From positions 930,001 through 994,000 of the forward strand of contig NZ_CP035687.1 in assembly GCF_009665255.1 (NCBI RefSeq): a stretch of DNA of 64,000 nt. The letters are read 5' to 3'. Each line of letters starts with the position of its first letter. Position 1 is the first letter of the stretch. The DNA comes from Vibrio metoecus (lineage in GTDB: Bacteria > Pseudomonadota > Gammaproteobacteria > Enterobacterales > Vibrionaceae). The notes below the pieces were generated by a model, which had not been told where the DNA came from, ran no database searches, and worked only from the letters and a program-made list of their open reading frames with translations. Shown piece after piece: positions 26,745 to 34,909 of this stretch. The position numbers and the translations under genes are program-made.

Positions 26745-27230
26745 TTAATGATTGTTTGTCTCAGAGGGCAGTTCAATGGTATTGATGTGTTGTAGCTCAA
26801 GTAATGGTAGCCAATGTACTTTGACACCAGCCTGCAAAAACATATCTTGGCTGACTTTAATTTTGTCACCCCAACGAGATAAAAAATCGTCAGATTGTTC
26901 TGGACAATGCACTGCTGAGATGCCTGTTTGAATAATCTTTGCTGCGCAATTTGGGCATGGGAAATGGGTCACGTAAATTTCGCACCCATCCAGATCACGC
27001 TTCGCAAATAAGATGGCATTCTCTTCGGCATGAAGGGTTTTCAAATACTTCATATCCCGATCATCCGTGCTAGCGCTGTCGGAAATACCGTGTGGATAAC
27101 CATTAAATCCCACGGATACAATACGGTTTTGTTTGGTGATCACAGCGCCTACCTGTGTGGAAGGATCTTTACTCCACGAGCCAACTAATTCGGCCATCTG
27201 GAAAAAACGTTGCGCCCATTTTGAAATCAT
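26745..27230 (-). CDS. dCMP/cytidine deaminase, ComEB-like
   Basis: A 161-residue zinc-dependent deaminase predicted to convert dCMP to dUMP. The zinc and catalytic motifs are intact: 'LHAEENAI' (His and catalytic Glu) and 'PCPNCAAKI' (two Cys ligands). 'MISKWAQRFFQMAELVGSWSKDPSTQVGAVI' at the N-terminus (in parts 'WSKDPSTQVGAV') is typical of the dCMP deaminase group. The start at 27230 is preferred because GAGGAA precedes it; the frame extends five residues further to 27245. It ends at a bidirectional terminator. No partner toxin or defence gene is next to it, so it is probably a nucleotide-metabolism enzyme. Confidence 0.88.
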   Translation of the reverse strand: MISKWAQRFFQMAELVGSWSKDPSTQVGAVITKQNRIVSVGFNGYPHGISDSASTDDRDMKYLKTLHAEENAILFAKRDLDGCEIYVTHFPCPNCAAKIIQTGISAVHCPEQSDDFLSRWGDKIKVSQDMFLQAGVKVHWLPLLELQHINTIELPSETNNH

Positions 27231-27245
27231 GTCGTTATTCCTCAT

Positions 27246-27518
27246 CTATTCGCGACATTGTTTAGCTATCAACCACGTACCACAGGTACATCATTGTGAG
27301 TGATACTATCCTTATTTTTGTGACAAGAGTCTATACCCATACTTAAATCAACCTAGCTTGTTATTCACTCTGTGGTTCGGTATCAAAGTGGATCTTTCGT
27401 ACTATTGCCCTATCTGTTGCTTAATTTGTTTCCAGTATCGTGTGTTATTTGGTGGGATCGCTATCACAAAGTGAATCAGGGTCTTAAACGTAGATGTTTC
27501 TCAATATAGGATTCATTT
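27246..27518. other. intergenic region upstream of the Csr-type RNA
   Basis: No gene, terminator or recognised operator is seen here. It separates the minus-strand deaminase gene from the regulatory region of the plus-strand RNA gene. Confidence 0.5.
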
Positions 27519-27536
27519 TGTGCGAGATCTCTTACA
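27519..27536 (+). promoter_or_regulatory. VarA/GacA (UvrY)-type binding box upstream of Csr RNA
   Basis: TGTGCGAGATCTCTTACA is an 18-bp imperfect palindrome matching the GacA/UvrY upstream activating sequence TGTAAG-N6-CTTACA in 10 of 12 defined positions. It lies ~115 bases before the predicted RNA start. In Vibrio, VarA activates the Csr RNAs from such sites. Confidence 0.75.
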
Positions 27537-27634
27537 TCTCATGTAAGAAATTTAAGTGTTTATCTGCGGTTTTTTAATATCTAATGTTTTTAATTGTTTG
27601 ATTTAAAATGATAAATTTAATTTATTATTGCGGT

Positions 27635-28047
27635 TGTCCGAAGTGTAATGAAAAACAGCAGTTGCTGAAATACGCTCATATCGTAAAGTGAATGGGTCAG
27701 CAGGAAGCCGACACGGAACAGGAAAGACCCAAGGATTGGTCATCTTCAGGACGAAGATTTCGATGATTCAGGATGAGTGATCGGCAAGGAAAGCGAAGGA
27801 CATTGGCTGGACGCTTGATAACTAGGATGGTTATAAACGGAAAGTGAATGGACAACTTAAAGGATTAAGCGTGTTCTGTCAGGATGACAGAAGAAGGGAC
27901 ACCGCTAGGAAGGCGATGAAACGGATTGCGCTGAAGGATACAGCAGACTATCAAGGAATAGATGCAGGGAGCACCTATTAGTAGCGGGATTGCTGCGAGT
28001 AAGAACTGAACCCCACTAAGCGAAAGCTTAGTGGGGTTTTCTTTTTG
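27635..28047 (+). ncRNA. CsrB/CsrC/CsrD-type CsrA-sequestering small RNA
   Basis: An approximately 410-nt RNA with no coding frame and about 21 GGA motifs, many as AGGA in short stem-loop contexts (for example 'CAGGAAG', 'TCAGGATGA', 'AAGGATT'). This is the hallmark of RNAs that bind and titrate the translational regulator CsrA. A promoter-like TTGATT/TATTAT pair lies at 27598-27628 and a VarA-type box at 27519-27536. It ends in a perfect terminator (28009-28047). Vibrio carry several such RNAs; which one this is cannot be told from the window. The 5' end is an estimate from the promoter; the 3' end is well defined. Confidence 0.9.
28009..28047 (+). terminator. terminator of the Csr-type RNA
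   Basis: AACCCCACTAAGC pairs with GCTTAGTGGGGTT around a GAAA tetraloop, followed by TTCTTTTT. Confidence 0.95.
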
Positions 28048-28128
28048 CCTCGGTTACCGAGTCTGGCACCTTTCTGGGTGGTATTGTGCTAACATACTGG
28101 CGTTCATTAACTTTAGTGAGTTTCGGTT

Positions 28129-28533
28129 ATGCAAGCGCAAGTGAAGTGGGTTGAAGATTTTCGATTTATCGGTTTGTCCAACTCGGGGCATTCTATTGTT
28201 ATGGATGGCAATGGTGGTGCGAGTGCGCCAAGCCCGATGGAAATGGTCATGATGGCTGCTGGTGGATGCAGCTCTGTTGACGTCGTTGACGGCATGAAAA
28301 AAGCAGGGCAAAAAATCCGCGGCTGTACGGCACAGCTTTCTGCGACACGCCGTGAAACAGCACCGAAGTTATTTACCGAGGTGAATATCCACTTTGTCTT
28401 GAGTGGCGAAGATTTGGATCAAAATATCGTCGCGCAAGTCACCGCTGATTCGTTAGAGAAATATTGCTCGGTGTGTTTGATGCTGGGCAAAGGCGTTGAA
28501 ATGACCCACTCATGGGAAATCTGTTCTGAATAA
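28129..28533 (+). CDS. yhfA: OsmC-family protein, YhfA-like
   Basis: A 134-residue OsmC/Ohr-fold protein closely similar to E. coli YhfA. Typical features are 'GASAPSPMEMVMMAAGGCSSVDVV' (in parts 'SPMEMVMMAAGGCSSVD'), with the first conserved Cys, and 'EKYCSVCLMLGKG', with the second. OsmC-fold proteins use two Cys to reduce organic peroxides, but the YhfA branch has no proven substrate. It stands alone 80 bases after the Csr RNA terminator; E. coli has its yhfA next to crp, so the location here differs. Confidence 0.9.
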   Translation: MQAQVKWVEDFRFIGLSNSGHSIVMDGNGGASAPSPMEMVMMAAGGCSSVDVVDGMKKAGQKIRGCTAQLSATRRETAPKLFTEVNIHFVLSGEDLDQNIVAQVTADSLEKYCSVCLMLGKGVEMTHSWEICSE

Positions 28534-28713
28534 CCTTGTTTTTTCAATTATATTGTCTAACTTGAAGTTACAGTAACGTGTGCTGTATTCATCCTTCTAC
28601 CCGTTTCGTAAGGTATGTGAACTGACGAGACGGGGTAGATGCGCTTATCTACCAGCTTCGTTTGCCTTGTGATATTAACTCTCCTGTTCTGTTGATTTTT
28701 TGGGTGTATACCT

Positions 28714-30024
28714 ATGAGTTTTTTCGAAAACATCTCCATCATCATGGCGTTGATTGCTGCCAGTTGTTTTTTTTCTATGTCGGAAATTTCTTTAGCTGCG
28801 GCTCGCAAAATCCGTTTACGTCAAATGGCGGATGAAGGGGATGAACGTGCTGAGCGAGTGCTTGAACTACAAGCCCATCCTGGAAATTTCTTCACTGTGG
28901 TACAAATTGGCTTAAATGCGGTCGCTATCATGGGTGGTATTGTCGGTGAGTCGGCCTTTACGCCTTATATCAAAGTCTTGATTGAGGGGATCATCCCCGC
29001 TAACTGGTTAGCACAAGCCAGCTTTATTTTGTCATTTATGCTTGTGACCAGCATGTTCATTTTGATTGCCGACTTAATGCCCAAGCGCATTGCGATGGCA
29101 ATGCCAGAGCGTATTGCGACCAGCTTGGTGGGCGGTATGCTGATTTGTATCACGTTACTCAAGCCATTCGTGTGGTTCTTTAATGGATTGGCCAACTTAC
29201 TGTTTCGTGCGTTGAGCGTGCCGACTGAGCGCAATGATGAAATCACGTCAGATGATATTTATGCGGTGATGGATGCCGGTGCAGAAGCTGGGGTACTTGA
29301 TAAGGGTGAACAGCAGATGATGGAAAGTGTGTTCGAGATGCAGACTATTCCAGTTACTTCTGCCATGACGGCTCGCGAGAGTTTGGTTTTCCTCAGCCTC
29401 AATGACAGTGAAGAGCAGATCAAACATAAGATTTCCAATCATCCGCACAATAAGTTTTTAGTGTGTGATGGGCAGTTAGATTTGATCAAAGGGTATGTTG
29501 ATTCGAAAGAATTACTAATCCGCGTGATTAACGGACAAGGGATGAATCTAAAAGAAGGCAGTGTGGTTAATGGCTGCCCAATAATTCCTGATACATTAAG
29601 CCTCTCTGAAGCATTAGAATATTTCAAAATTAACCGTGTCGATTTCGCGGTGGTGATGAACGAGTATGCGCTCGTGGTAGGTGTGGTGACGTTTAATGAT
29701 TTACAAAGTGCCGTGATGGGAACTTGGGTACTGGCCGAAGGCGAAGAACAGATTGTGGCCCGTGACGGTAACTCATGGCTAGTCGATGGCGTTACCCCAA
29801 TCACTGATGTGATGCGTAGTTTTGCTATTGAAGAGTTCCCTCAGCAGCAAAACTACGAAACCATTGCCGGATTTATGATGTACATGCTGCGTAAAATTCC
29901 ACGCCGTACTGATTCTGTCGTTTACGCTGGTTATAAATTTGAAGTTGTCGATATCGATAACTACAAAGTGGATCAACTGTTGGTCAGCCGAATCGAACCA
30001 CTGGAAGCTGTTGTTAAAGAATAG
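28714..30024 (+). CDS. paeA: CNNM/CorC-type membrane protein, PaeA (YtfL)-like polyamine exporter
   Basis: A 436-residue inner-membrane protein. The N-terminal DUF21/CNNM transmembrane domain spans residues ~5-185 with 'FFSMSEISLAAARKIRLRQM' (in parts 'SMSEISLAAARKIRL'). A CBS pair follows at ~205-335 ('DSKELLIRVI', 'NEYALVVGVVTFNDL') and a CorC_HlyC domain closes it ('NSWLVDGVTPITDVMRSF'). It aligns closely with E. coli YtfL, renamed PaeA and reported to reduce cytoplasmic putrescine and cadaverine under stress. Presence of speAB in the same region makes a polyamine role reasonable. Older annotations call such proteins hemolysins, which is misleading. The 180-base leader shows no riboswitch I recognise. 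Confidence 0.88.
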   Translation: MSFFENISIIMALIAASCFFSMSEISLAAARKIRLRQMADEGDERAERVLELQAHPGNFFTVVQIGLNAVAIMGGIVGESAFTPYIKVLIEGIIPANWLAQASFILSFMLVTSMFILIADLMPKRIAMAMPERIATSLVGGMLICITLLKPFVWFFNGLANLLFRALSVPTERNDEITSDDIYAVMDAGAEAGVLDKGEQQMMESVFEMQTIPVTSAMTARESLVFLSLNDSEEQIKHKISNHPHNKFLVCDGQLDLIKGYVDSKELLIRVINGQGMNLKEGSVVNGCPIIPDTLSLSEALEYFKINRVDFAVVMNEYALVVGVVTFNDLQSAVMGTWVLAEGEEQIVARDGNSWLVDGVTPITDVMRSFAIEEFPQQQNYETIAGFMMYMLRKIPRRTDSVVYAGYKFEVVDIDNYKVDQLLVSRIEPLEAVVKE

Positions 30025-30109
30025 AGGAAATCAATTCGCGATTGTTTGCACTTTTCATTTGTTGGCTTGGCGTTAACCTTGGATTTTGCTTGATGATCGG
30101 GGGATACGA

Positions 30110-30667
30110 ATGAGCGAATTAGACAAAATGCTGAATGGCGAAAACTTTGATGGAGCCTCCACTGAGATTGAAGCCTTACGCTGCCAAGCGGCTAAGCTAA
30201 AACTCGCGATTAATCAAAGTGTTGAGGAGGAAGATCGTTACGCATTGCAAACGGAACTGTTTGGCTCTCTGGGTGCGCAGAGTAGTGTGCAGCCTCCTTT
30301 TCACTGCGAGTTTGGTAAAACCATTCGTATTGGTACACATACCTTTATCAACATGAATGTGGTGATGCTCGATGGTGCGCCAATCACGATTGGTAATCAT
30401 GTTTTGATTGGCCCTAGCACTCAGTTTTATACCGCATCCCACTCCTTAGATTATCGTCGCCGCCAGTTATGGGAGACTATTTGTAAACCGATAGTGGTTG
30501 AAGATGATGTATGGATTGGTGGCAACGTGGTGATCAATCAAGGAGTGACCATTGGTGCTCGCTCTGTGGTGGCGGCGAATTCTGTGGTAAACCACGATGT
30601 CCCCCCTGATACTTTGGTGGGTGGTTCACCCGCCAGAATTTTGCGTTCACTGAACGTTCTGACTTAA
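30110..30667 (+). CDS. maltose/galactoside O-acetyltransferase family (LbH hexapeptide) protein
   Basis: A 185-residue acetyl-CoA-dependent O-acetyltransferase of the Maa/LacA/NodL family. An N-terminal helical Mac domain (~1-60, 'DKMLNGENFDGASTEIEALR') precedes the left-handed parallel beta-helix with hexapeptide repeats: 'IRIGTHTFINMNVVMLDGAPITIGNHVLIG' (in parts), 'VEDDVWIGGNVVINQGVTIG'. The catalytic His is in 'TASHSLD'. The start at 30110 has GGGGGA upstream. Acceptor sugar unknown. A C6 tract at ~30600 is read in frame. Confidence 0.88.
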   Translation: MSELDKMLNGENFDGASTEIEALRCQAAKLKLAINQSVEEEDRYALQTELFGSLGAQSSVQPPFHCEFGKTIRIGTHTFINMNVVMLDGAPITIGNHVLIGPSTQFYTASHSLDYRRRQLWETICKPIVVEDDVWIGGNVVINQGVTIGARSVVAANSVVNHDVPPDTLVGGSPARILRSLNVLT

Positions 30668-30701
30668 CCTCGTTCTCGATTTAAACCACTTTGAGGCTAC
30701 T

Positions 30702-31639
30702 TTGAAACAGCGTCTGATTACTCACAAACATACCTTATTCGGTGTGGCTGCAATTTTACTGTGGGGCAGCTTGATGGGGTTAACCCGCCGAGTCGCTGAA
30801 GAGTTTTCACCGATTGGGGGGCGGCGTTGATCTATAGCGTGAGCACGCTATTCCTCTTGGTCACAATGGGAATCCCACGCCTAAAATCCCACTCTACTCG
30901 CTATGTGCTGATTGGCGGGGCGCTCTTTGTGAGCTACGAAATCTGTTTGGCGTTAGCACTGGGTATGGCGAATGATCGATTACAAGCGATTGAAATGTCG
31001 GTGATTAACTATCTTTGGCCTGCATTGACGGTGTTGATTGCGGTACTGATGAGTCAACGTTCGGTCAGTGTTTGGGTTTACCCTAGTGTCGCTCTTGCTT
31101 TTATCGGTGTCGCGTGGACGATTGTGGCTGATCAAGGTATCTCAGTGGCAGATTTATCGGGCCGTATCGCTACTAACCCGATGGTTTATGCCATGGCGTT
31201 CATTGGGGCTTTTATTTGGGCCATTTACTGCAACGTTACCCAGCGTTTAGCACAAGGACAAAATGCTATCGTGCTATTTTTTGGCGCCACGGCAGCCACA
31301 TTGTGGCTTCAATATGCGGTCAGTAATGAGCCAACGCTTGAATTCACTTGGTCAAATGTGACGATATTGCTTCTCGCCGGAGTGGTGATGGGGAGTGGTT
31401 ATGCGCTGTGGAACGTCGCGATTTTGCGCGGAAACATGCTGCTGCTTGCCACGCTTTCTTATTTTACACCGGTCATCTCGACCTTGTTTTCATCGATGAT
31501 CTTGGGGGTTGTACTTGGGCTGAGCTTTTGGCAAGGTGTCGTGATGGTGACGTTAGGATCCTTAATTTGTTGGTGGGTTACTCGTGAACCTAGTGCATCT
31601 AAAGAGAACCAAGCATCGGATCCGGTTTCCAATCAGTAA
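30702..31639 (+). pseudogene. yddG: YddG-like aromatic amino-acid exporter, interrupted by a frameshift
   Basis: The two frames together encode a DMT/EamA-family transporter closely similar to E. coli YddG, an exporter of aromatic amino acids. From TTG at 30702 (GAGG upstream) the frame reads 'MKQRLITHKHTLFGVAAILL...EEFSPIGG' then stops at 30830. The rest, 'LIYSVSTLFLLVTMGIPRL' to 'WWVTRE', continues in the next frame to 31639. The break is at six G (30816-30821); a seventh G would restore 'SPIGGAALIYS', matching 'PVGGAAAIYS' of YddG. Without the correction the protein lacks its first membrane helix and is probably non-functional. Ten helices are present in the joined product. Confidence 0.85.
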
Positions 31640-31650
31640 CCATGAAATAA

Positions 31651-31673
31651 GCCCGCAATGACGCGGGCTTTTT
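31651..31673 (+). terminator. terminator after the yddG-like gene
   Basis: GCCCGC/GCGGGC with a 6-nt loop followed by five T. The T-tract is also the left end of a repeat element that recurs at 34539. Confidence 0.85.
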
Positions 31674-31713
31674 GTTGTCATCCCTAAACCACCGCTTTAG
31701 CGGTGGTGATTGC
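31666..31713 (+). repeat. REP-like palindromic intergenic element, copy 1
   Basis: A ~48-bp element beginning TTTTTGTTGTCATCC and ending in the palindrome ACCACCGCT-TT-AGCGGTGGT then GATTG. It is nearly identical to a second copy at 34539-34588. Both copies lie directly after a hairpin terminator. Confidence 0.75.
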
Positions 31714-32610
31714 TTAGCGCGCAACGCTCACAGTCAGTTGTAACTGATAAGGGAGTACAGCAAGGTTTTGTTCTAAATGTTTTTCGATGCGCTGAATGTC
31801 TTCAATTGCAATCGAATTCTCTTCGGTGGTTTTCAACGCGACTTCCACCCAAAGTTCGCGTCCCACTTTGGTCACCCCATAAAGTTCTAATGGCTGCTCG
31901 GCCTGTGTTTCAGTCGCTTGAATACTACGGGATACTGTTTGTTGAATTTCATGGCTCGGTGCCATCAATAGCATCTCACGCAGAGCCGATTTGAGCATAC
32001 CAAGCGGGAGTTTAATAAAGTAGAACGACATCAGTAACATCATACTAGGGTCTGCATACAACGCGTAATGTTCCCATGGTGTGAGGCTAATCAACCAAGC
32101 CACAATAAAGCCCACCATCACCACCAAGCTGAGTAGGGTATCCATTTGCCACTGTTTGACTTCGGCTGCAATTAAGCCCGATGGATGACGTCGACTCAAT
32201 CCAGCCATTTTCCACCAAGCTAAAGTACAACCGGCCACACTAAAAGCACCAAATAAGGTTGCAATCGAGGGATCTACCGCTCGCCCCCCATTGAGTAGTG
32301 CCGTGAATGCTGAATAAAGCGAATAGCTGACAATCAATAAAATCACTAAGCCTTTTATGGCAATCACTAAAGGCTCCAATACCGCGCGCCCAAAGGGGAA
32401 GCGCGCATCAGAGGGCTTTTGTATATAACGTGAAACGGCGAGCGACAATAATGTTAACAGTAAACTGACTAGCGAATAGACACCGTCAAAAACAATGACC
32501 ATGGAGCCAACGAGTAGACCGACGAGCAAGCCGCTGCCAGCAAAGCCTGATGCAATAAGGGCGGAAAGCGTCAATACACGCTTTTCATTAAAATTGGTTT
32601 GAGAACACAT
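31714..32610 (-). CDS. cation diffusion facilitator (CDF) family transporter
   Basis: A 298-residue inner-membrane metal/proton antiporter with six predicted helices in residues ~10-210 and a C-terminal cytoplasmic domain. The CDF metal-site pattern is present in altered form: 'VFDGVYSLVSLLLTLLSL' in helix II (Asp, but Ser/Val where HxxxD-type proteins differ) and 'KQWQMDTLLSLVVM' in helix V (Asp). The 'FPFGRAVLEPLV' loop corresponds to the usual 'YPFGHGRAE'. The metal cannot be told. GAGG precedes the ATG. A C6 tract near 32285 is read in frame. Confidence 0.85.
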   Translation of the reverse strand: MCSQTNFNEKRVLTLSALIASGFAGSGLLVGLLVGSMVIVFDGVYSLVSLLLTLLSLAVSRYIQKPSDARFPFGRAVLEPLVIAIKGLVILLIVSYSLYSAFTALLNGGRAVDPSIATLFGAFSVAGCTLAWWKMAGLSRRHPSGLIAAEVKQWQMDTLLSLVVMVGFIVAWLISLTPWEHYALYADPSMMLLMSFYFIKLPLGMLKSALREMLLMAPSHEIQQTVSRSIQATETQAEQPLELYGVTKVGRELWVEVALKTTEENSIAIEDIQRIEKHLEQNLAVLPYQLQLTVSVAR

Positions 32611-32806
32611 CGTTAATTTCCTCGTAGGTTTCGCCGCTCATTCTGGCGACTAATCCCTTTTACGCAACGTGAAAATATGCAATTAACGAAAGCCTAAAAT
32701 GATATATGCAATATATTATTAATATTCAAATAGTTAGAGAGTAATTCTACTGTCATGATTATTGGCGCTGAGTGCTGACAGTAAATCAGAAGCGAAGGAG
32801 ACAAGT

Positions 32807-33685
32807 TTAGAAATCAAACAAATAATCGCTGAGTTTGTCACTTATCCACAGTACCACTGGGTTTTCACTGCTCCCTATTGGCTGAAACAGGCAGAAATCC
32901 TCTTGGGTTAAACCGTATGTGTGTTTGATTACGGTTAATTTCTGTTCACGGAGATAATGTCGGATCAACGGCTCGGGTAACACTCCCCAAGCGTGCTCGC
33001 TCATGATGGTATTGAGCATGTACTCAAAGCTGGAAAAGCCAATGTAGCGACGGGAAAAGGGTTGTAAGTTCGGGTTATCTTTCTCATTGAGATAAACCAT
33101 GACCGCTTGCATGAACTTACGCAGCTCTTCATCACTGACTCGTTTTTGTTTCACTAATGGGTGATCACAGTTGCACACTGACATCATGCGAATTTTACCC
33201 AGTGGCTGATAGGTGATTCTTGGGTCATCAAGCCGTTCGTAATCCACGCCAAAGGCGCAGTTGACCTGTTGAGTTGCGACTAGATTGGCTAAATCACCGC
33301 TCGATGCCAACACCATATTGAAAGAAGTATTGGGAAAAAGCTTGTGCAACTGGCTAGCAATTTCTTGCCAGAAATGGTCGGGGAGCGAATCATCACGCGC
33401 AATCCACATTTCGGCAGCAAACTCACTGCAAGCCTGTGCGCAAGTTTGACGTATACGCGATGCCGTGATCAGCAAACTTTCACAATCTTTGTATACCGCT
33501 TTTCCTGCCTCAGAGAGCGTAAGGTAATTGCCAGCACGAACAAAAAGTGCCACGTTTAGCTCCTTTTCAAGTGCTTTAATGGCCATGCTGAGTTTCGTTC
33601 GATTGCAATCGAGTTGGCGGGCAGCTTCTGAGACTGAGCCAGTATTGGCAATAGTACAAAATGCTTCAATTTGTGATAGGTTCAT
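32807..33685 (-). CDS. LysR-family transcriptional regulator
   Basis: A 292-residue regulator. The winged helix-turn-helix occupies residues 1-60 ('IEAFCTIANTGSVSEAARQL', 'KLSMAIKALEKEL'), followed by the linker helix and the periplasmic-binding-like effector domain (~90-290). It is divergent from the methyltransferase gene at 33881, with about 195 bases between, the classic geometry for LysR control of a neighbour. Neither effector nor target can be read from sequence. Confidence 0.88.
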   Translation of the reverse strand: MNLSQIEAFCTIANTGSVSEAARQLDCNRTKLSMAIKALEKELNVALFVRAGNYLTLSEAGKAVYKDCESLLITASRIRQTCAQACSEFAAEMWIARDDSLPDHFWQEIASQLHKLFPNTSFNMVLASSGDLANLVATQQVNCAFGVDYERLDDPRITYQPLGKIRMMSVCNCDHPLVKQKRVSDEELRKFMQAVMVYLNEKDNPNLQPFSRRYIGFSSFEYMLNTIMSEHAWGVLPEPLIRHYLREQKLTVIKHTYGLTQEDFCLFQPIGSSENPVVLWISDKLSDYLFDF

Positions 33686-33880
33686 AGCGGAGCCAAGTCA
33701 TTCAAAGTGTTGGGATCATAAACAAAATTGCAGCGTCTGCCTATCTGAACAAATTCTCGGCAAATAAAGCAAAAGTGGATTTTCTTGGCAAAGAATGCGT
33801 TGTAACTCTATGAACTCTACTTCATTTTGGTTTACTCTTGGCAGCATTGCCCGAATACAAGAAGTAATACGGAGGCCATG

Positions 33881-34468
33881 ATGGCACACGACTGGGATGA
33901 ATACGCTGCAAACTGGGAAAATGACCCAGCGACCCATGCATTTGCGCAAAGCGTATTCCAACAACTGACAAAAATCCTCTCTTTGCAAGGAAAGCATATT
34001 TTGGATTTTGGCTGCGGCACGGGATTGCTAAGTCAGCTAATGTCACCGCTTGCCCGCGATATTGTTGCACTCGATTCCTCAGAAGCCATGATTGAGGAGC
34101 TTGACCGCAAAGAATTACGTAATGTGGAACCCGTGGTGGATTCTCTTACTCGTGGCTTAGTGGCGCAACATCCTGCATTTCGCAAGCAGTTTGATTTGGT
34201 TGTCGCTTCATCGGTGTGTGCTTTTCTACCGAATTTACAAGATGTGGTGGATATCATTGTCACTTTAGTTGATGAGGGCGGGTACTTTGTGCATTTTGAC
34301 TGGTTGGCTGAGGAAAGTGGTATGGCTAGTGAAAATGGCTTAACGCAATCCGGCATTGAATCTGTGCTGAAGAGTGCGGGTTTTTCTGCCGTTGAAACTC
34401 GCGTTGCCTTTGATGTGGTTACCGAAAAGGGAACCTTACCCGTTGTGGTTGGTATCGCCCGTAAGTAA
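33881..34468 (+). CDS. class I SAM-dependent methyltransferase
   Basis: A 195-residue methyltransferase. SAM-binding motif I is 'ILDFGCGTGLLSQLM' (residues ~40-54), motif II 'IVALDSSEAMIEEL' and the later 'FDLVVASSVCAFLPNLQDV'. The start 'MAHDWDEYAANWENDP' is typical of small methyltransferases that act on small molecules or tellurite/quinone-like substrates. GGAGG lies 5 bases before ATG 33881 (33878 is an in-frame alternative). Substrate unknown; a divergent LysR gene may regulate it. Confidence 0.87.
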   Translation: MAHDWDEYAANWENDPATHAFAQSVFQQLTKILSLQGKHILDFGCGTGLLSQLMSPLARDIVALDSSEAMIEELDRKELRNVEPVVDSLTRGLVAQHPAFRKQFDLVVASSVCAFLPNLQDVVDIIVTLVDEGGYFVHFDWLAEESGMASENGLTQSGIESVLKSAGFSAVETRVAFDVVTEKGTLPVVVGIARK

Positions 34469-34519
34469 GTCATTTCCCTTAATGAAATGAAAGACTGGAT
34501 ACAAAATCCCGATAATATT

Positions 34520-34546
34520 GGCCGCTGCATTATGCCGCGGCTTTTT
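34520..34546 (+). terminator. hairpin terminator after the methyltransferase gene
   Basis: GGCCGC and GCGGC(T) arms around TGCATTATGCC are followed by five T, which begin the second REP-like copy. Confidence 0.65.
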
Positions 34547-34588
34547 GTTGTCATCCTTAAACCACCGCTTTTAGCGGTAGTGATTGTT
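34539..34588 (+). repeat. REP-like palindromic intergenic element, copy 2
   Basis: Same element as at 31666-31713, with one extra T in the loop and two substitutions; the palindrome has one mismatch (AGCGGTAGT). It again overlaps the T-tract of a terminator. Confidence 0.75.
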
Positions 34589-34848
34589 TCTGGGGATTAA
34601 AGACACGATTTTTACATGTGTCGCTGTTTTGCATATTGATTACGTTAACAGTGTGATTTGTATATCTTTTCCAAATAGTAAATTGATCATTTACATAATT
34701 TCACTAACAAAAACTAAACCTAGCACCTAAACTAATGACTGAATAATCAAGGACGAAGCTCAGTTCCCCGAGTGTACGTCTCAAATTTCTGTTTATTGAC
34801 TGACAACTCATGGCTAGGGTTATTAACAAAAATCAAAAACAGAGCAAC
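34589..34848. other. intergenic stretch before the LysR terminator
   Basis: AT-rich DNA with no convincing gene. A 71-residue minus-strand frame (34747-34962) crosses the terminator and the end of the LysR gene and is not credible. Confidence 0.5.
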
Positions 34849-34884
34849 AAAGAAAAGGGTCAGCATATGCTGACCCTTTTCTTT
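34849..34884. terminator. bidirectional rho-independent terminator
   Basis: A perfect 18-bp-per-arm palindrome, AAAGAAAAGGGTCAGCAT and its complement, ends in T-rich tracts on both strands. It lies just after the minus-strand LysR gene. Confidence 0.92.
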
Positions 34885-34909
34885 TACTGCGTTTTTCAAA
34901 CCACTATTT

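Noticed and set aside
26745..27230. dCMP deaminase as part of an anti-phage toxin-deaminase pair
   Set aside because: No antitoxin RNA or partner gene adjacent; sequence is that of the ordinary ComEB-like group.
27519..28047. CRISPR-like or repeat array in the GGA-rich region
   Set aside because: GGA motifs are irregularly spaced in stem-loops and end in a terminator; Csr-type RNA explains them.
28714..30024. Hemolysin
   Set aside because: Family members are membrane transport-type proteins with CBS domains; the haemolysin label is historical and the closest match is PaeA/YtfL.
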